The position numbers were made by a program, and so were the translations under genes. Below are positions 1 to 6,954 of a stretch of DNA of 18,450 nt, in pieces. The notes beneath the pieces were generated by a model. It did not search any database. It was not told where the DNA came from and was given only the letters and a program-made list of their open reading frames with translations. Source of the DNA: an uncultured Mycoplasmatota bacterium (lineage in GTDB: Bacteria > Bacillota_I > Bacilli_A > RF39 > UBA660); contig UQOS01000022.1 of the NCBI GenBank assembly GCA_900542735.1, positions 1-18,450 on the forward strand. Direction: 5' to 3'. Every line of letters begins with the position of its first letter. The stretch's first letter is position 1.

Positions 1-33
1 CTATTACATTCCCTTTTCCGTGAATGCCCATTT

Positions 34-62
34 AATATATCATTCTACTTCTTTTCCGTCAA
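34..62 (-). promoter_or_regulatory. Promoter reading off the left edge
   Basis: On the minus strand a TTGACG box (57-62) is followed after 17 bp by TATATT (34-39). Each hexamer matches the sigma-A consensus at five of six positions. It points left, away from the membrane-protein gene that ends at 204, and so probably serves a gene beyond the window. No start codon with a convincing ribosome binding site is visible in the remaining 33 bases. Confidence 0.5.
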
Positions 63-151
63 CCCTTTTTGTGAAAATTATTCGATTTTTTTCGACTTTT
101 TACAACTTTTTTCGTTTTTATTAGTTTTTGCCTAAAAATTTTAATTTCATT

Positions 152-190
152 AGAAAAAGAATGACACTTTATTATATGTTCATTCTTTCT
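152..190 (-). terminator. Candidate terminator of the 529-residue membrane protein gene
   Basis: A 9-bp perfect stem (156-164 with 180-188) lies 14 bases past the stop codon of the minus-strand gene. In that direction the 3' arm runs into further T residues. The loop is 15 bases and the stem is AT-rich, so this is a moderate call. The rest of 63-150 is T-rich and holds nothing I can name. Confidence 0.5.
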
Positions 191-203
191 ATTTATACAC
201 ATT

Positions 204-1793
204 TTATTTCAAATTTATATTGGTTATTTCTATTACTTCTTTAACATCATTATATGTTATTTCGACATTATCTTCTTTCTTTATAAAAGGTAATATATTT
301 TTATTTGCCTTTATTGAAACATAATACTTTTGCTTTTCAGTATCTGTTATATAGAAATAACTAGTTCCATCGATACTTACCTGACTAATTGATTCTATTT
401 TAATAGTTTTTGTAATAGACTCTTGATTATTAGCTCCCAACTCAACATTATTTAAATAATTGTCTGCAGCTGTTTTTATTCCTTTTGCACTATCTGTAAT
501 AATTACCTTTTGATAATCAGCAACATCTACAAAGGCATACATTTTTACTAAACCAGCGGCGTCTTTTAATGATAATAGATAAGTAGCCCTATTATTTAAG
601 TTGATTAATAATGGAAAAGTGGAATCATAATTCATTTGTTGGACTTGACCTTTAGCACTATCCATAGCAGAGTATTCTTCAGCACCAGGTACAGCATAGA
701 AATTCGTTTCTTTTGTTCTCATATTTGTTAAGATAAATCCAATATTAGATTCATCTGTTGATACTGATGTAATTCCTGTATATAAATATACATCATCATT
801 CATGGTCATATAATTATAACCCGCTGTTGTCTGAACTACATTCTTTTGACCAAAAATGGCGTTTAGAAATCCATCTTTATACTGGCCCCAATCATCAACT
901 TGCTCGATAATTAAATCAGCAGGATATACATGATCTACCCAACTTGGTACTTCACCTATTTTGTATTCTTTAGAATCTCCAGTAATTGGATCTAAAATGA
1001 TAACTGATGCAATTTCTCTTTTTAACCCGATTGCTGTATATTTGATAGTTGGAATTATCCAATATGGATTACCTTCATTATCTATTTCAAAATTTCTTGC
1101 ACAAAATATCTTGGTTGGATACTTAAATCTTAAATGTCTATTCAAATCTTTTGAAAAAATAGCTGATGGTACATATTTCATGCCTTTATCTAATTTCACT
1201 AAATTAGCTTCACCTGTTACAGAATTTACAGTAATGTAACCTTTTACTCCATCTTCCTTGTTAGATAAATATTTAAAGAATCCATTATATTCTAGTGGTG
1301 TTACACGCACTATACTATCCTTATAATTAATTTGTGTATATAAATCAGATACATAAAATTGGGAAACTAATTCTGGCATTTGGCCCATTACACGATCTCC
1401 TAATTTTCTGCTTGATTCTTTATCTAATAGTGGGATTTTATTAAAGTCAACTGGAGCTATATTTTTTGTAAATTCTTCTGTTTCATTAATACTGATTCTT
1501 TCAGAATAACTTTTTGAATGAAATAATGGTGACATAATAAAATCTATTAGTATAATTCCTAATATGATAACAATAATGGTAACACCACTTCCGATTAGAA
1601 TTTTAACTGAACGAATTATTCTTCCCTTTTCATCAATTGATAAGCATAATAATGTAATTGTATATATGCTTAATAATAAAATTAAATATACCCAAAAACC
1701 AAAACTATGTATATTAATTGCTGGTAATGCAAAATAATAAATGATAAAACCTATTAACAATGTAATAAAAATACTGACTAAATTTCTTTTCAC
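204..1793 (-). CDS. Membrane protein with large extracytoplasmic domain, function unknown
   Basis: The product is 529 residues. It opens with three hydrophobic segments (about 5-24, 32-53 and 65-88), followed by about 440 mostly polar residues with many short beta-like stretches. The large C-terminal part is therefore probably outside the cell, if the usual positive-inside rule holds. No catalytic motif is recognised. The start is GTG (1791-1793); it is preceded by AGGTGA with a spacing of about four bases, and the nearest upstream ATG runs straight into a stop, so GTG is the supported choice. A TATAAT box lies close upstream. The gene stands alone, with tRNA-Trp upstream and a hairpin downstream. 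It looks like a real conserved membrane protein, but I do not recognise the family and assign no role. Confidence 0.8.
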   Translation of the reverse strand: MKRNLVSIFITLLIGFIIYYFALPAINIHSFGFWVYLILLLSIYTITLLCLSIDEKGRIIRSVKILIGSGVTIIVIILGIILIDFIMSPLFHSKSYSERISINETEEFTKNIAPVDFNKIPLLDKESSRKLGDRVMGQMPELVSQFYVSDLYTQINYKDSIVRVTPLEYNGFFKYLSNKEDGVKGYITVNSVTGEANLVKLDKGMKYVPSAIFSKDLNRHLRFKYPTKIFCARNFEIDNEGNPYWIIPTIKYTAIGLKREIASVIILDPITGDSKEYKIGEVPSWVDHVYPADLIIEQVDDWGQYKDGFLNAIFGQKNVVQTTAGYNYMTMNDDVYLYTGITSVSTDESNIGFILTNMRTKETNFYAVPGAEEYSAMDSAKGQVQQMNYDSTFPLLINLNNRATYLLSLKDAAGLVKMYAFVDVADYQKVIITDSAKGIKTAADNYLNNVELGANNQESITKTIKIESISQVSIDGTSYFYITDTEKQKYYVSIKANKNILPFIKKEDNVEITYNDVKEVIEITNINLK

Positions 1794-1810
1794 TCTCTCA
1801 CCTCATTTTC

Positions 1811-1816
1811 ATTATA
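1811..1816 (-). promoter_or_regulatory. Possible -10 box of the membrane protein gene
   Basis: A perfect TATAAT on the minus strand lies 17 bases before the GTG start at 1793. A start about 7 bases downstream would leave a very short leader holding only the AGGTGA site. No good -35 box is seen at 16-18 bp. Confidence 0.35.
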
Positions 1817-1870
1817 TCATATATTTTTTATATGTTATATTTAAAGTATCAGTAAATAAATTTAAAATTT

Positions 1871-1910
1871 AAAAAAAACGATTTTACTCTTGCAATTAAG
1901 AATAAAATCG
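1871..1910 (-). terminator. Terminator of tRNA-Trp
   Basis: An 8-bp stem (1879-1886 with 1903-1910) extends, after one mismatch, by four more pairs around a six-base loop. In the minus direction it is followed by eight T residues (1871-1878). It begins 11 bases past the tRNA 3' end, as expected for a single-gene tRNA unit. Confidence 0.85.
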
Positions 1911-1920
1911 ATAATTTCAA

Positions 1921-1994
1921 TGGCAGGGGATGAGAGAATCGAACTCCCAACAGTGGTTTTGGAGACCATTATTATACCATTTAACTAATCCCCT
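1921..1994 (-). tRNA. tRNA-Trp (anticodon CCA)
   Basis: The 74 bases fold as a complete tRNA. The acceptor stem is seven full pairs (1988-1994 with 1925-1931). There is a D arm with loop AATGGTA, an anticodon loop CTCCAAA giving CCA, a four-base variable region, and a T arm with loop TTCGATT on a five-pair stem with one G-T. The discriminator base is G and the terminal CCA is encoded (1921-1923). The outermost pair of the anticodon stem is an A-C mismatch. CCA reads UGG only, which agrees with UGA acting as a stop here. It has its own promoter and terminator. Confidence 0.96.
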
Positions 1995-2003
1995 ATGTCA
2001 TGT

Positions 2004-2032
2004 ATTATAGCATATCCATTTTTTTATTACAA
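2004..2032 (-). promoter_or_regulatory. Promoter of tRNA-Trp
   Basis: On the minus strand TTGTAA (2027-2032; four of six consensus matches) is followed after 17 bp by a perfect TATAAT (2004-2009). The -10 is preceded by TGC, an extended -10 element. The tRNA begins 9 bases beyond the -10 box, a suitable distance for initiation close to the mature 5' end. Confidence 0.75.
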
Positions 2033-2075
2033 TAACACATATTTATTTTTTTCATATTTTATTATAGGTGATATT

Positions 2076-2501
2076 ATGATTATACAATATACAACGAAAG
2101 AATTAGATTTATTAGCTAGGTTAATGAGGGCTGAAGCAGTTGGTGAAGGAGAACTTGGAATGCTTATGGTTGGTAATGTTATTGTAAATAGAACGATTGC
2201 TAACTGTTTAACCTTTAAAAATAACACTAGTTTAACGGATACTATTTATCAATCTCCTGGTGGATTTGCAGGAATTAATAGTAATTTGTTTCTTTCTAGT
2301 GCTACCACTAAGGAAAAAGATTTGGCTCTACGTGTTATCCGTGGAGAATATTATTATCCAGCAACCAATGCTTTATGGTTTTATGCCCCTAGTGGTAATA
2401 GTAGTTGTGTTAGTTTATGGTATGATCAAAAACTATCCGGTAGATATAAAAGTCATTGTTTTTATGATCCTTATCCTAGTGTATGTACTCCAATCCATTA
2501 A
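2076..2501 (+). CDS. Cell wall hydrolase of the SleB/CwlJ family
   Basis: The 141-residue product fits the Hydrolase_2 (SleB/CwlJ) family of peptidoglycan-cleaving enzymes, related to lytic transglycosylases. Family landmarks are RAEAVGEG (18-25) with the expected catalytic Glu20, the NVIVNR stretch (34-39), YQSPGGFAG (58-66) and ALWFYAP (99-105). It has no signal peptide and is almost the length of B. subtilis CwlJ (142 residues, also leaderless), whereas SleB is longer and exported. The ATG at 2076 is chosen because AGGTGAT (2066-2072) lies just before it. An in-frame ATG at 1995 would overlap the tRNA 5' end and add a hydrophobic, unlikely leader. It ends exactly at a terminator shared with the amidase gene. 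The family call is firm; a germination role is inference. Confidence 0.85.
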   Translation: MIIQYTTKELDLLARLMRAEAVGEGELGMLMVGNVIVNRTIANCLTFKNNTSLTDTIYQSPGGFAGINSNLFLSSATTKEKDLALRVIRGEYYYPATNALWFYAPSGNSSCVSLWYDQKLSGRYKSHCFYDPYPSVCTPIH

Positions 2502-2538
2502 AAAAGCTTTTAAAGATTTTTTTCTTTAGAAGCTTTTT
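2501..2538. terminator. Bidirectional terminator between convergent wall-enzyme genes
   Basis: The left arm AAAAAGCTT (2501-2509) pairs with AAGCTTTTT (2530-2538). After a mismatch TAAAG pairs with CTTTA, around a T-rich loop. The A and T runs at the ends give a U tract in either direction. The element begins at the stop codon of the plus-strand hydrolase and ends two bases from the stop of the minus-strand amidase. Confidence 0.88.
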
Positions 2539-2540
2539 AT

Positions 2541-3938
2541 CTATCTTGATATTTTTAATTGTTGGCCAATTGATAAATTATTTGATGTTAGATTGTTTAG
2601 TCTTTTAATATTATCTACGGTTGTATTAAAATTATTTGCTATTAACCAAAGACTATCTCCTTTTTTAACAGTATAAGTTGTATAACTAGTATCATTTGAA
2701 GATGATGGTATTTTTAATTGTTGACCTATTGATAGGTTATTTGATTTTAAATTGTTTAACTCTTTGATAGCATTTACTGTTGTGTTATAGTTATTTGCTA
2801 TTTTATATAAGCTATCTCCTGGTTTTACAGTATAAGTTATATAGTTATTATTTGGTAGAGTTGGTGTTGGAGTTGGTTGAATAGTTCCTGTTGGGATTAC
2901 TAATACTTGACCTATTTGTAATTTTGTTGATTTTAAATTGTTAGCTGTAATGATTTCATCTACCGTAACTCCATATTGACCTGCTATTTTATACAAACTG
3001 TCTCCACTTTGTACAGTGTAGGTTGTGGTTGTATCTTGACTCTTATTTGGAATTAGTATTTGCTCGCCTACTGTTAGAACGGTAGTACCTAGATTATTTA
3101 ATTCCATTATTTCTGCAACTGTCACTCCATATTGATTTGCTATTTTATAAAGAGTATCTCCACTTTGTACAGTATAAACAATTGAATCACTTGGATCTGG
3201 TTTAATATCAATATCTTCACTTATTATTAATACTTGACCTACTGATAAGTTATTTGATTTTAGATTATTTAAGGCTTTTAAGGCATCAACTGTTAAATTA
3301 AATCTTCTAGCTATACTATATAAAGTATCTCCACTTTGTACAGTATAGGTGTTTTCTAATGCTCCATCTGGTGCGATATATGGAACCCCTATGTAATTAG
3401 CAACTGCTTTTACAACTGCTTCTACATAATCTAATAGATAATTTTGTAGTTTTACTACATCATTGGGATTATCAATGAAACCATATTCTAGCAATAAAGA
3501 TGTGGTATTAGGAGTTTCACGCATTATGTAGTAGTAATCTTTAGAAGGATTTTCTGGTAATCTTCTCTGATAGTATTTTCTCATAATTTGTCCTTCTTCA
3601 CCAATTGCTTCTAAAATGCTTCTAGCAAGTACATCTGTACTTCGTAGGGGGTATACTACTTCAGCACCTTCGCCACCTCCGGAATTTATGTGATTAGCAA
3701 GTATTATTACATTGGGGCTAGTTCCAAAGGTGTTAGTCATTGTATTTAATCTTTCTTGTCTAGTTAAAGTAACATCACTATCTCTAGTAATTGCTACTGG
3801 TACCCCTAATTCCTTAAAGCGATTATACATATAATTAGCAGCTTTTAAGTTAAAATCTTTTTCTTTTAAATTGCCACTTACTGCACCTGGATCTTCTCCT
3901 CCATGACCAGCATCAACAATTATTTTATAATCTCCCAT
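2541..3938 (-). CDS. N-acetylmuramoyl-L-alanine amidase (Amidase_3) with five LysM repeats
   Basis: The product is 465 residues and cleaves the bond between N-acetylmuramic acid and L-alanine in peptidoglycan, by family. The zinc amidase domain is residues 1-185: DAGHGGEDPG (9-18) with His12, Glu26, His83 in ANHINS, and Glu151 in LLEYGF, the expected metal ligands and catalytic Glu. Five LysM wall-binding repeats follow, beginning near 197, 254, 306, 368 and 421, each with a TYTVxxGDxLxxIA-like start and separated by short Thr/Pro/Ser linkers. There is no signal peptide: the catalytic domain starts at residue 4. That resembles the mother-cell lysis amidase CwlC of B. subtilis, though CwlC carries other C-terminal repeats. 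The ATG has a full AGGAGG seven bases upstream (3946-3951). No clear promoter is seen. Confidence 0.92.
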   Translation of the reverse strand: MGDYKIIVDAGHGGEDPGAVSGNLKEKDFNLKAANYMYNRFKELGVPVAITRDSDVTLTRQERLNTMTNTFGTSPNVIILANHINSGGGEGAEVVYPLRSTDVLARSILEAIGEEGQIMRKYYQRRLPENPSKDYYYIMRETPNTTSLLLEYGFIDNPNDVVKLQNYLLDYVEAVVKAVANYIGVPYIAPDGALENTYTVQSGDTLYSIARRFNLTVDALKALNNLKSNNLSVGQVLIISEDIDIKPDPSDSIVYTVQSGDTLYKIANQYGVTVAEIMELNNLGTTVLTVGEQILIPNKSQDTTTTYTVQSGDSLYKIAGQYGVTVDEIITANNLKSTKLQIGQVLVIPTGTIQPTPTPTLPNNNYITYTVKPGDSLYKIANNYNTTVNAIKELNNLKSNNLSIGQQLKIPSSSNDTSYTTYTVKKGDSLWLIANNFNTTVDNIKRLNNLTSNNLSIGQQLKISR

Positions 3939-3945
3939 TTATATT

Positions 3946-3967
3946 CCTCCTCATAATAGTCTATGAG
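3946..3967 (-). promoter_or_regulatory. Small hairpin touching the amidase ribosome binding site
   Basis: In the leader, CTCATA (3962-3967 read on the minus strand) can pair with TATGAG (3950-3955) around a six-base loop. The second arm overlaps the AGGAGG ribosome binding site (3946-3951) by two bases. The stem is only six pairs, so a regulatory effect is a guess. Confidence 0.3.
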
Positions 3968-4053
3968 AAGAAACATAAAGTGTTTTTAAATTTAAATCAT
4001 TTTAAAAATTAATTACCTATTAAAAACAATTTCATTATATATTTTTATACAAT

Positions 4054-4101
4054 TAAAAAAGCTATCTAGAAACTACTCATGATTCATTTTCTAATAGCTT
4101 T
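4054..4101 (-). terminator. Terminator of the thioredoxin-like gene
   Basis: An eight-pair stem built on AAAGCTAT/ATAGCTTT continues, after a one-base bulge, into TAGAAA/TTTCTA. On the minus strand it is followed by six T residues (4055-4060). It lies 33 bases past the stop of the gene at 4134. The remainder of 3968-4053 is plain AT-rich spacer. Confidence 0.75.
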
Positions 4102-4133
4102 ATTAAATTTTCATTATCAATTATAATCCTTAA

Positions 4134-4691
4134 TTATTGGTTTTGCTTTCTAGAAACAATAGCTACTACTGCTAAACCAGCTATAATGATAATAGCTCCT
4201 GTTGCTACTACAGCACTATAATCTTTTTTATTATTTAAATCTTCCATAACATCATAACGATTATCACTTTGGTAAATTTCTAAGATTCTTTCAATTAATT
4301 GATCTCCCATTGTTTTATCAGAATTATCACTTAATTTAGTATCAGCACCAAAACCATTTGGATAAGTATATTTTCCAACAATAATATAAGGAACACCATT
4401 TGCAGTATCTCCCATATGAGAAGCTACTTTTTGCATTAACTCTGCATTTTCAGAATTATTCCATACTTCATAAGTTACTAATTCAAAATAGTCTCCATAT
4501 TCTTCTTTGATGCTATTAAACCACTCTAAAGCTGCTTTACAGTAACTACAAGTTTCACCACGGAATACATATACCTTTACTGGTTCTTTATCAGTTTTTG
4601 GTTTTTCTACCTCTACTTCAGCATTTGCAGTAAATGGTAGCATCGTTACTACTACTAACAAAATAGCTAATAAACTTTTTAATTTTTTCAT
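4134..4691 (-). CDS. Exported, membrane-anchored thioredoxin-like protein
   Basis: The product is 185 residues. A signal peptide covers 1-24 (MKK start, hydrophobic core, ANA cleavage site). A thioredoxin-type fold follows, with the redox motif CSYC at 48-51 and the conserved cis-Pro as GVPY (99-102). A second hydrophobic helix near 159-179 is followed by RKQNQ, which would anchor the domain on the outer face of the membrane. It may reduce or exchange disulfides in exported proteins, but no partner gene for electron supply is in the window. The only cysteines are the two in the motif. The start is well supported: GGAGAG lies about five bases before the ATG. It follows the HtrA-type protease gene but has its own -10 box, and a terminator separates them. 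Confidence 0.82.
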   Translation of the reverse strand: MKKLKSLLAILLVVVTMLPFTANAEVEVEKPKTDKEPVKVYVFRGETCSYCKAALEWFNSIKEEYGDYFELVTYEVWNNSENAELMQKVASHMGDTANGVPYIIVGKYTYPNGFGADTKLSDNSDKTMGDQLIERILEIYQSDNRYDVMEDLNNKKDYSAVVATGAIIIIAGLAVVAIVSRKQNQ

Positions 4692-4724
4692 GTTATCTCT
4701 CCACTTCTATTTGATTTCAACATT

Positions 4725-4730
4725 ATTATA
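4725..4730 (-). promoter_or_regulatory. Possible -10 box of the thioredoxin-like gene
   Basis: A perfect TATAAT on the minus strand lies 33 bases before the ATG at 4691. No -35 box of quality is seen. Just behind it, 4746-4766 contains an eight-base tandem repeat (TAAGTAAA twice). Confidence 0.4.
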
Positions 4731-4771
4731 CAATATTTTCTTCTGTTAAGTAAATAAGTAAATAATATAAA

Positions 4772-4796
4772 GAAAAAAACCATATCTGGCTTTTTC
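4772..4796 (-). terminator. Terminator of the abi-htrA operon
   Basis: On the minus strand AAAAAGCCA and TGGTTTTTT pair (one G-U) around the four-base loop GATA, and the 3' arm merges into a run of seven T. It begins directly after the protease stop codon. Confidence 0.75.
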
Positions 4797-4797
4797 A

Positions 4798-5913
4798 TTA
4801 TTCTTCTATTTTGGTAAGTGTTACTTTAGTTTTGGCTGTTTTACCATTTCTCATATAGGTTACTTCAATTGTATCACCAACATTACATTTATAAAGTTCA
4901 TATTTTAAATATGCGGCATTTGATACTTTTTCACCATTTACTGCTAGAATAACATCACCTTTTTTAAGTCCTGCTTTATCAGCTCCACTATTTTTGCTAA
5001 CACTAATTACTACAACACCTTCGTCAATATCATCATCAAGCATTACGCCATTTTGATATAAACGATAACTATCTGTAGCATTTAACATTGTGATTCCAAT
5101 TAATGGTCTTTCAATTTCGTTTCCTTTTTCTAATTCATCAACATAATTCATAGCATATTCAATAGGAATTGCGAATCCCATACCTTCTATTTCATCTTCT
5201 ACTAATTTTAAGGAATTAATGCCAATTACTTCTCCTTTTATATTTACTAATGGTCCACCACTATTTCCTGGATTAATAGCAGCATCAATTTGTAGTACCT
5301 GCATTACGAAGTCATTCGTTGATGCTATACTTACTTCTACCATTCTATTTTTACCAGATAAAGTTCCTCTCGTTACTGTTCCACGATATTCATAACCAAC
5401 TGGGGAACCAACTGTAAAAACAGTATCTCCTACATTAGAACTTTGACTAGTACCAGTTTTAGCTACTTGTGTTACATGAGATGCATCAATTTTCACAACA
5501 GCTAAATCTAGATACTTGTCACTTCCTGTTACTTCACCTTCTACTTGGTCATCATTTGATAAAGTAACAATAACTTTACTTGCACCTTCTATTACATGAT
5601 GATTTGTCATTATATAACCATATTTATCATCTTTTTTATAAATAAAACCACTTCCAGATGATGATAGTTTTCCATTTTGATAGTTTTGAATAGTTACTGT
5701 TGCATCATAGATTTCACCTACTGCTGTTGAAATTCCAGTTTCATCAATTGTGATGTCATTACTACATTTAATAACACCTGTTGTATTTGTGGTAGTTTTT
5801 AAAATTGTTCCAGCATCTTTTTCACCATTTGCTTCTACAAAGTAATACATGGTACCACCACCTAGTAAAAATGCTGTTAACACTGTAATAAGTGATATTA
5901 TTTTTCCTCTCAT
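4798..5913 (-). CDS. HtrA/DegP-type serine protease with one PDZ domain
   Basis: The 371-residue product is a membrane-anchored protease that by family degrades or refolds damaged exported proteins. An uncleaved-type anchor spans about 7-25. The chymotrypsin-like domain carries the triad His106 (TNHHVIEG), Asp136 (LDLAVVKI) and Ser218 (GNSGGPL). One PDZ domain follows at roughly 269-368, with AGLKKGDVI inside it. The start is the ATG at 5911-5913, with AAGGTGG about five bases before it. An upstream in-frame ATG would add 13 residues with a weaker context and a longer overlap. This ATG overlaps the stop of the abi gene as ATGA, so translation is probably coupled. Other Firmicutes name such genes htrA, htrB or degP; I give no symbol because the paralogue cannot be decided. 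Confidence 0.93.
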   Translation of the reverse strand: MRGKIISLITVLTAFLLGGGTMYYFVEANGEKDAGTILKTTTNTTGVIKCSNDITIDETGISTAVGEIYDATVTIQNYQNGKLSSSGSGFIYKKDDKYGYIMTNHHVIEGASKVIVTLSNDDQVEGEVTGSDKYLDLAVVKIDASHVTQVAKTGTSQSSNVGDTVFTVGSPVGYEYRGTVTRGTLSGKNRMVEVSIASTNDFVMQVLQIDAAINPGNSGGPLVNIKGEVIGINSLKLVEDEIEGMGFAIPIEYAMNYVDELEKGNEIERPLIGITMLNATDSYRLYQNGVMLDDDIDEGVVVISVSKNSGADKAGLKKGDVILAVNGEKVSNAAYLKYELYKCNVGDTIEVTYMRNGKTAKTKVTLTKIEE

Positions 5914-6857
5914 TCTTCCACCTTCTTCGTAATATTTGCTATTTGTTGCCAATTTTCTGGAAATCCCATTCGATCTAATACTTTTCCAATCGGAATTGTT
6001 TTCAAATTGTACTCTAAATTTTTAATAATATGTTCAATTTCTAGAGTCATATCTTTAAATTCATTATCTTGAAGCATTTCTTTCATAATAATAATTAAGG
6101 CAAAAATATCATTCTTACCATAAATATATTCTCCGTCCATTTTATTAATACCTAGCATACTATGGTAAATGGTATCGTTGATTGCTCTTTGCGTATGATT
6201 TTCAAACACAATATCTTCATGAGCACATAAATTACGATAATTTGATAAAATAGGCAGATACATAGTTAAAGTATCAATATCTAAATTATAGATATCTGCA
6301 ATAATTTTTTGGTCCTCTTTCTTTAGTATGGAATATAATTCACCAACAATACCAAAAGATAATACTTTTACTAAAATCCATAATGGAATATAACCATAAT
6401 TATTTACATAATGGCTAGTGGCACTGTGTTGAGGTGCATTTACTCTTACTTGTCTTTTCATTTTTTTGATTAAATCTTGAACTTGTCTTGATTTATCAGG
6501 AGCTGTTGTAAAATTCTTAGGCTTTAAATATTCATGTTCCTTGTATCCGTATTTCTTTGATAATTGATAAGAAATAATAGACTTTATATTATTTTCAATT
6601 ACTAATAAGTTTTTAAAAATAATATTACGGAATGCTCTATCAAATAAAAATAAGCTATACATTTCATCAAAAGTAGTACCTGGTAAAAAATGCTTTTCGG
6701 TTGTTGATTTTAGAAATAGGTGACGATATCCATTTAAAAAGAAATAATTTTCTCTTAATAGGATTTCTTTGGCATATTCTTTATCTGGAATTTCCATTCC
6801 TTTATATTCCATTATCATAATTTGTTCTTCTAGATTTTTAAACTCTTTGATTCCCAT
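5910..6857 (-). CDS. Abi_2 (AbiD/AbiF-like) abortive-infection family protein
   Basis: The 315-residue product fits the Abi_2 family, linked to abortive phage resistance and related to HEPN RNases. Landmarks are ENYFFLNGYRH (36-46), LFDRAFRNI (71-79) followed by the ENNIKSIISYQLS helix (88-100), YGYIPLWILVKVLSFG (154-169), and R208NLCAH213, matching the HEPN R-x4-H catalytic pattern. The N-terminal 35 residues look like the usual substrate-recognition helix of the family. The start is the ATG at 6857, placed about five bases after AGGTGAG; a GTG three codons earlier lies inside that ribosome binding site and is rejected. The stop overlaps the start of the HtrA-type protease gene (ATGA). The family assignment is good; activity against phage is inferred, and no antitoxin gene is adjacent. 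Confidence 0.85.
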   Translation of the reverse strand: MGIKEFKNLEEQIMIMEYKGMEIPDKEYAKEILLRENYFFLNGYRHLFLKSTTEKHFLPGTTFDEMYSLFLFDRAFRNIIFKNLLVIENNIKSIISYQLSKKYGYKEHEYLKPKNFTTAPDKSRQVQDLIKKMKRQVRVNAPQHSATSHYVNNYGYIPLWILVKVLSFGIVGELYSILKKEDQKIIADIYNLDIDTLTMYLPILSNYRNLCAHEDIVFENHTQRAINDTIYHSMLGINKMDGEYIYGKNDIFALIIIMKEMLQDNEFKDMTLEIEHIIKNLEYNLKTIPIGKVLDRMGFPENWQQIANITKKVEE

Positions 6858-6875
6858 TGTTCTCACCTAGCATAA

Positions 6876-6884
6876 ATTATAGCA
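6876..6884 (-). promoter_or_regulatory. Extended -10 promoter of abi-htrA
   Basis: TGCTATAAT is read on the minus strand, a perfect -10 hexamer with the TGn extension. It lies 19 bases before the ATG of the abi gene. No -35 box stands at normal spacing. Confidence 0.6.
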
Positions 6885-6925
6885 CATTAATTGTGTAAAA
6901 TATATGAAAAAAATGTGAAAAATTA

Positions 6926-6934
6926 TGGTAGAAT
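6926..6934 (+). promoter_or_regulatory. Possible extended -10 of the phospholipase-like gene
   Basis: TGGTAGAAT is read on the plus strand 20 bases before the ATG at 6955. It would give a very short leader carrying AGGAGGG. No -35 box is apparent. The same nine bases occur in front of the coiled-coil gene on the minus strand. Confidence 0.4.
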
Positions 6935-6954
6935 AATATTACTAGGAGGGTATT

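Noticed and set aside
63..130. Runs of TTCG and T as a repeat array
   Set aside because: The spacing is irregular and no unit repeats more than by chance in T-rich sequence.
961..1239. Open frame of 92 codons on the plus strand inside the membrane protein gene
   Set aside because: It lies wholly antisense to a better-supported gene, and has no ribosome binding site and no recognisable product.
1921..1994. tRNA-Trp as an integration site for a mobile element
   Set aside because: No duplicated tRNA 3' end, integrase or phage gene was seen nearby.
2260..2529. Open frame of 89 codons on the plus strand, very hydrophobic
   Set aside because: It is a second frame of the CwlJ/SleB-like gene, runs through the terminator, and has no own start signals.
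2541..3400. DNA-level tandem repeat over the LysM region
   Set aside because: The repetition reflects the five protein repeats, which have diverged at the DNA level and are separated by different linkers.
5910..6857. Abi gene as the mark of a larger defence island
   Set aside because: Its neighbours are a protease, a redox protein and wall enzymes; no restriction, CRISPR, toxin-antitoxin or other defence gene is recognisable.
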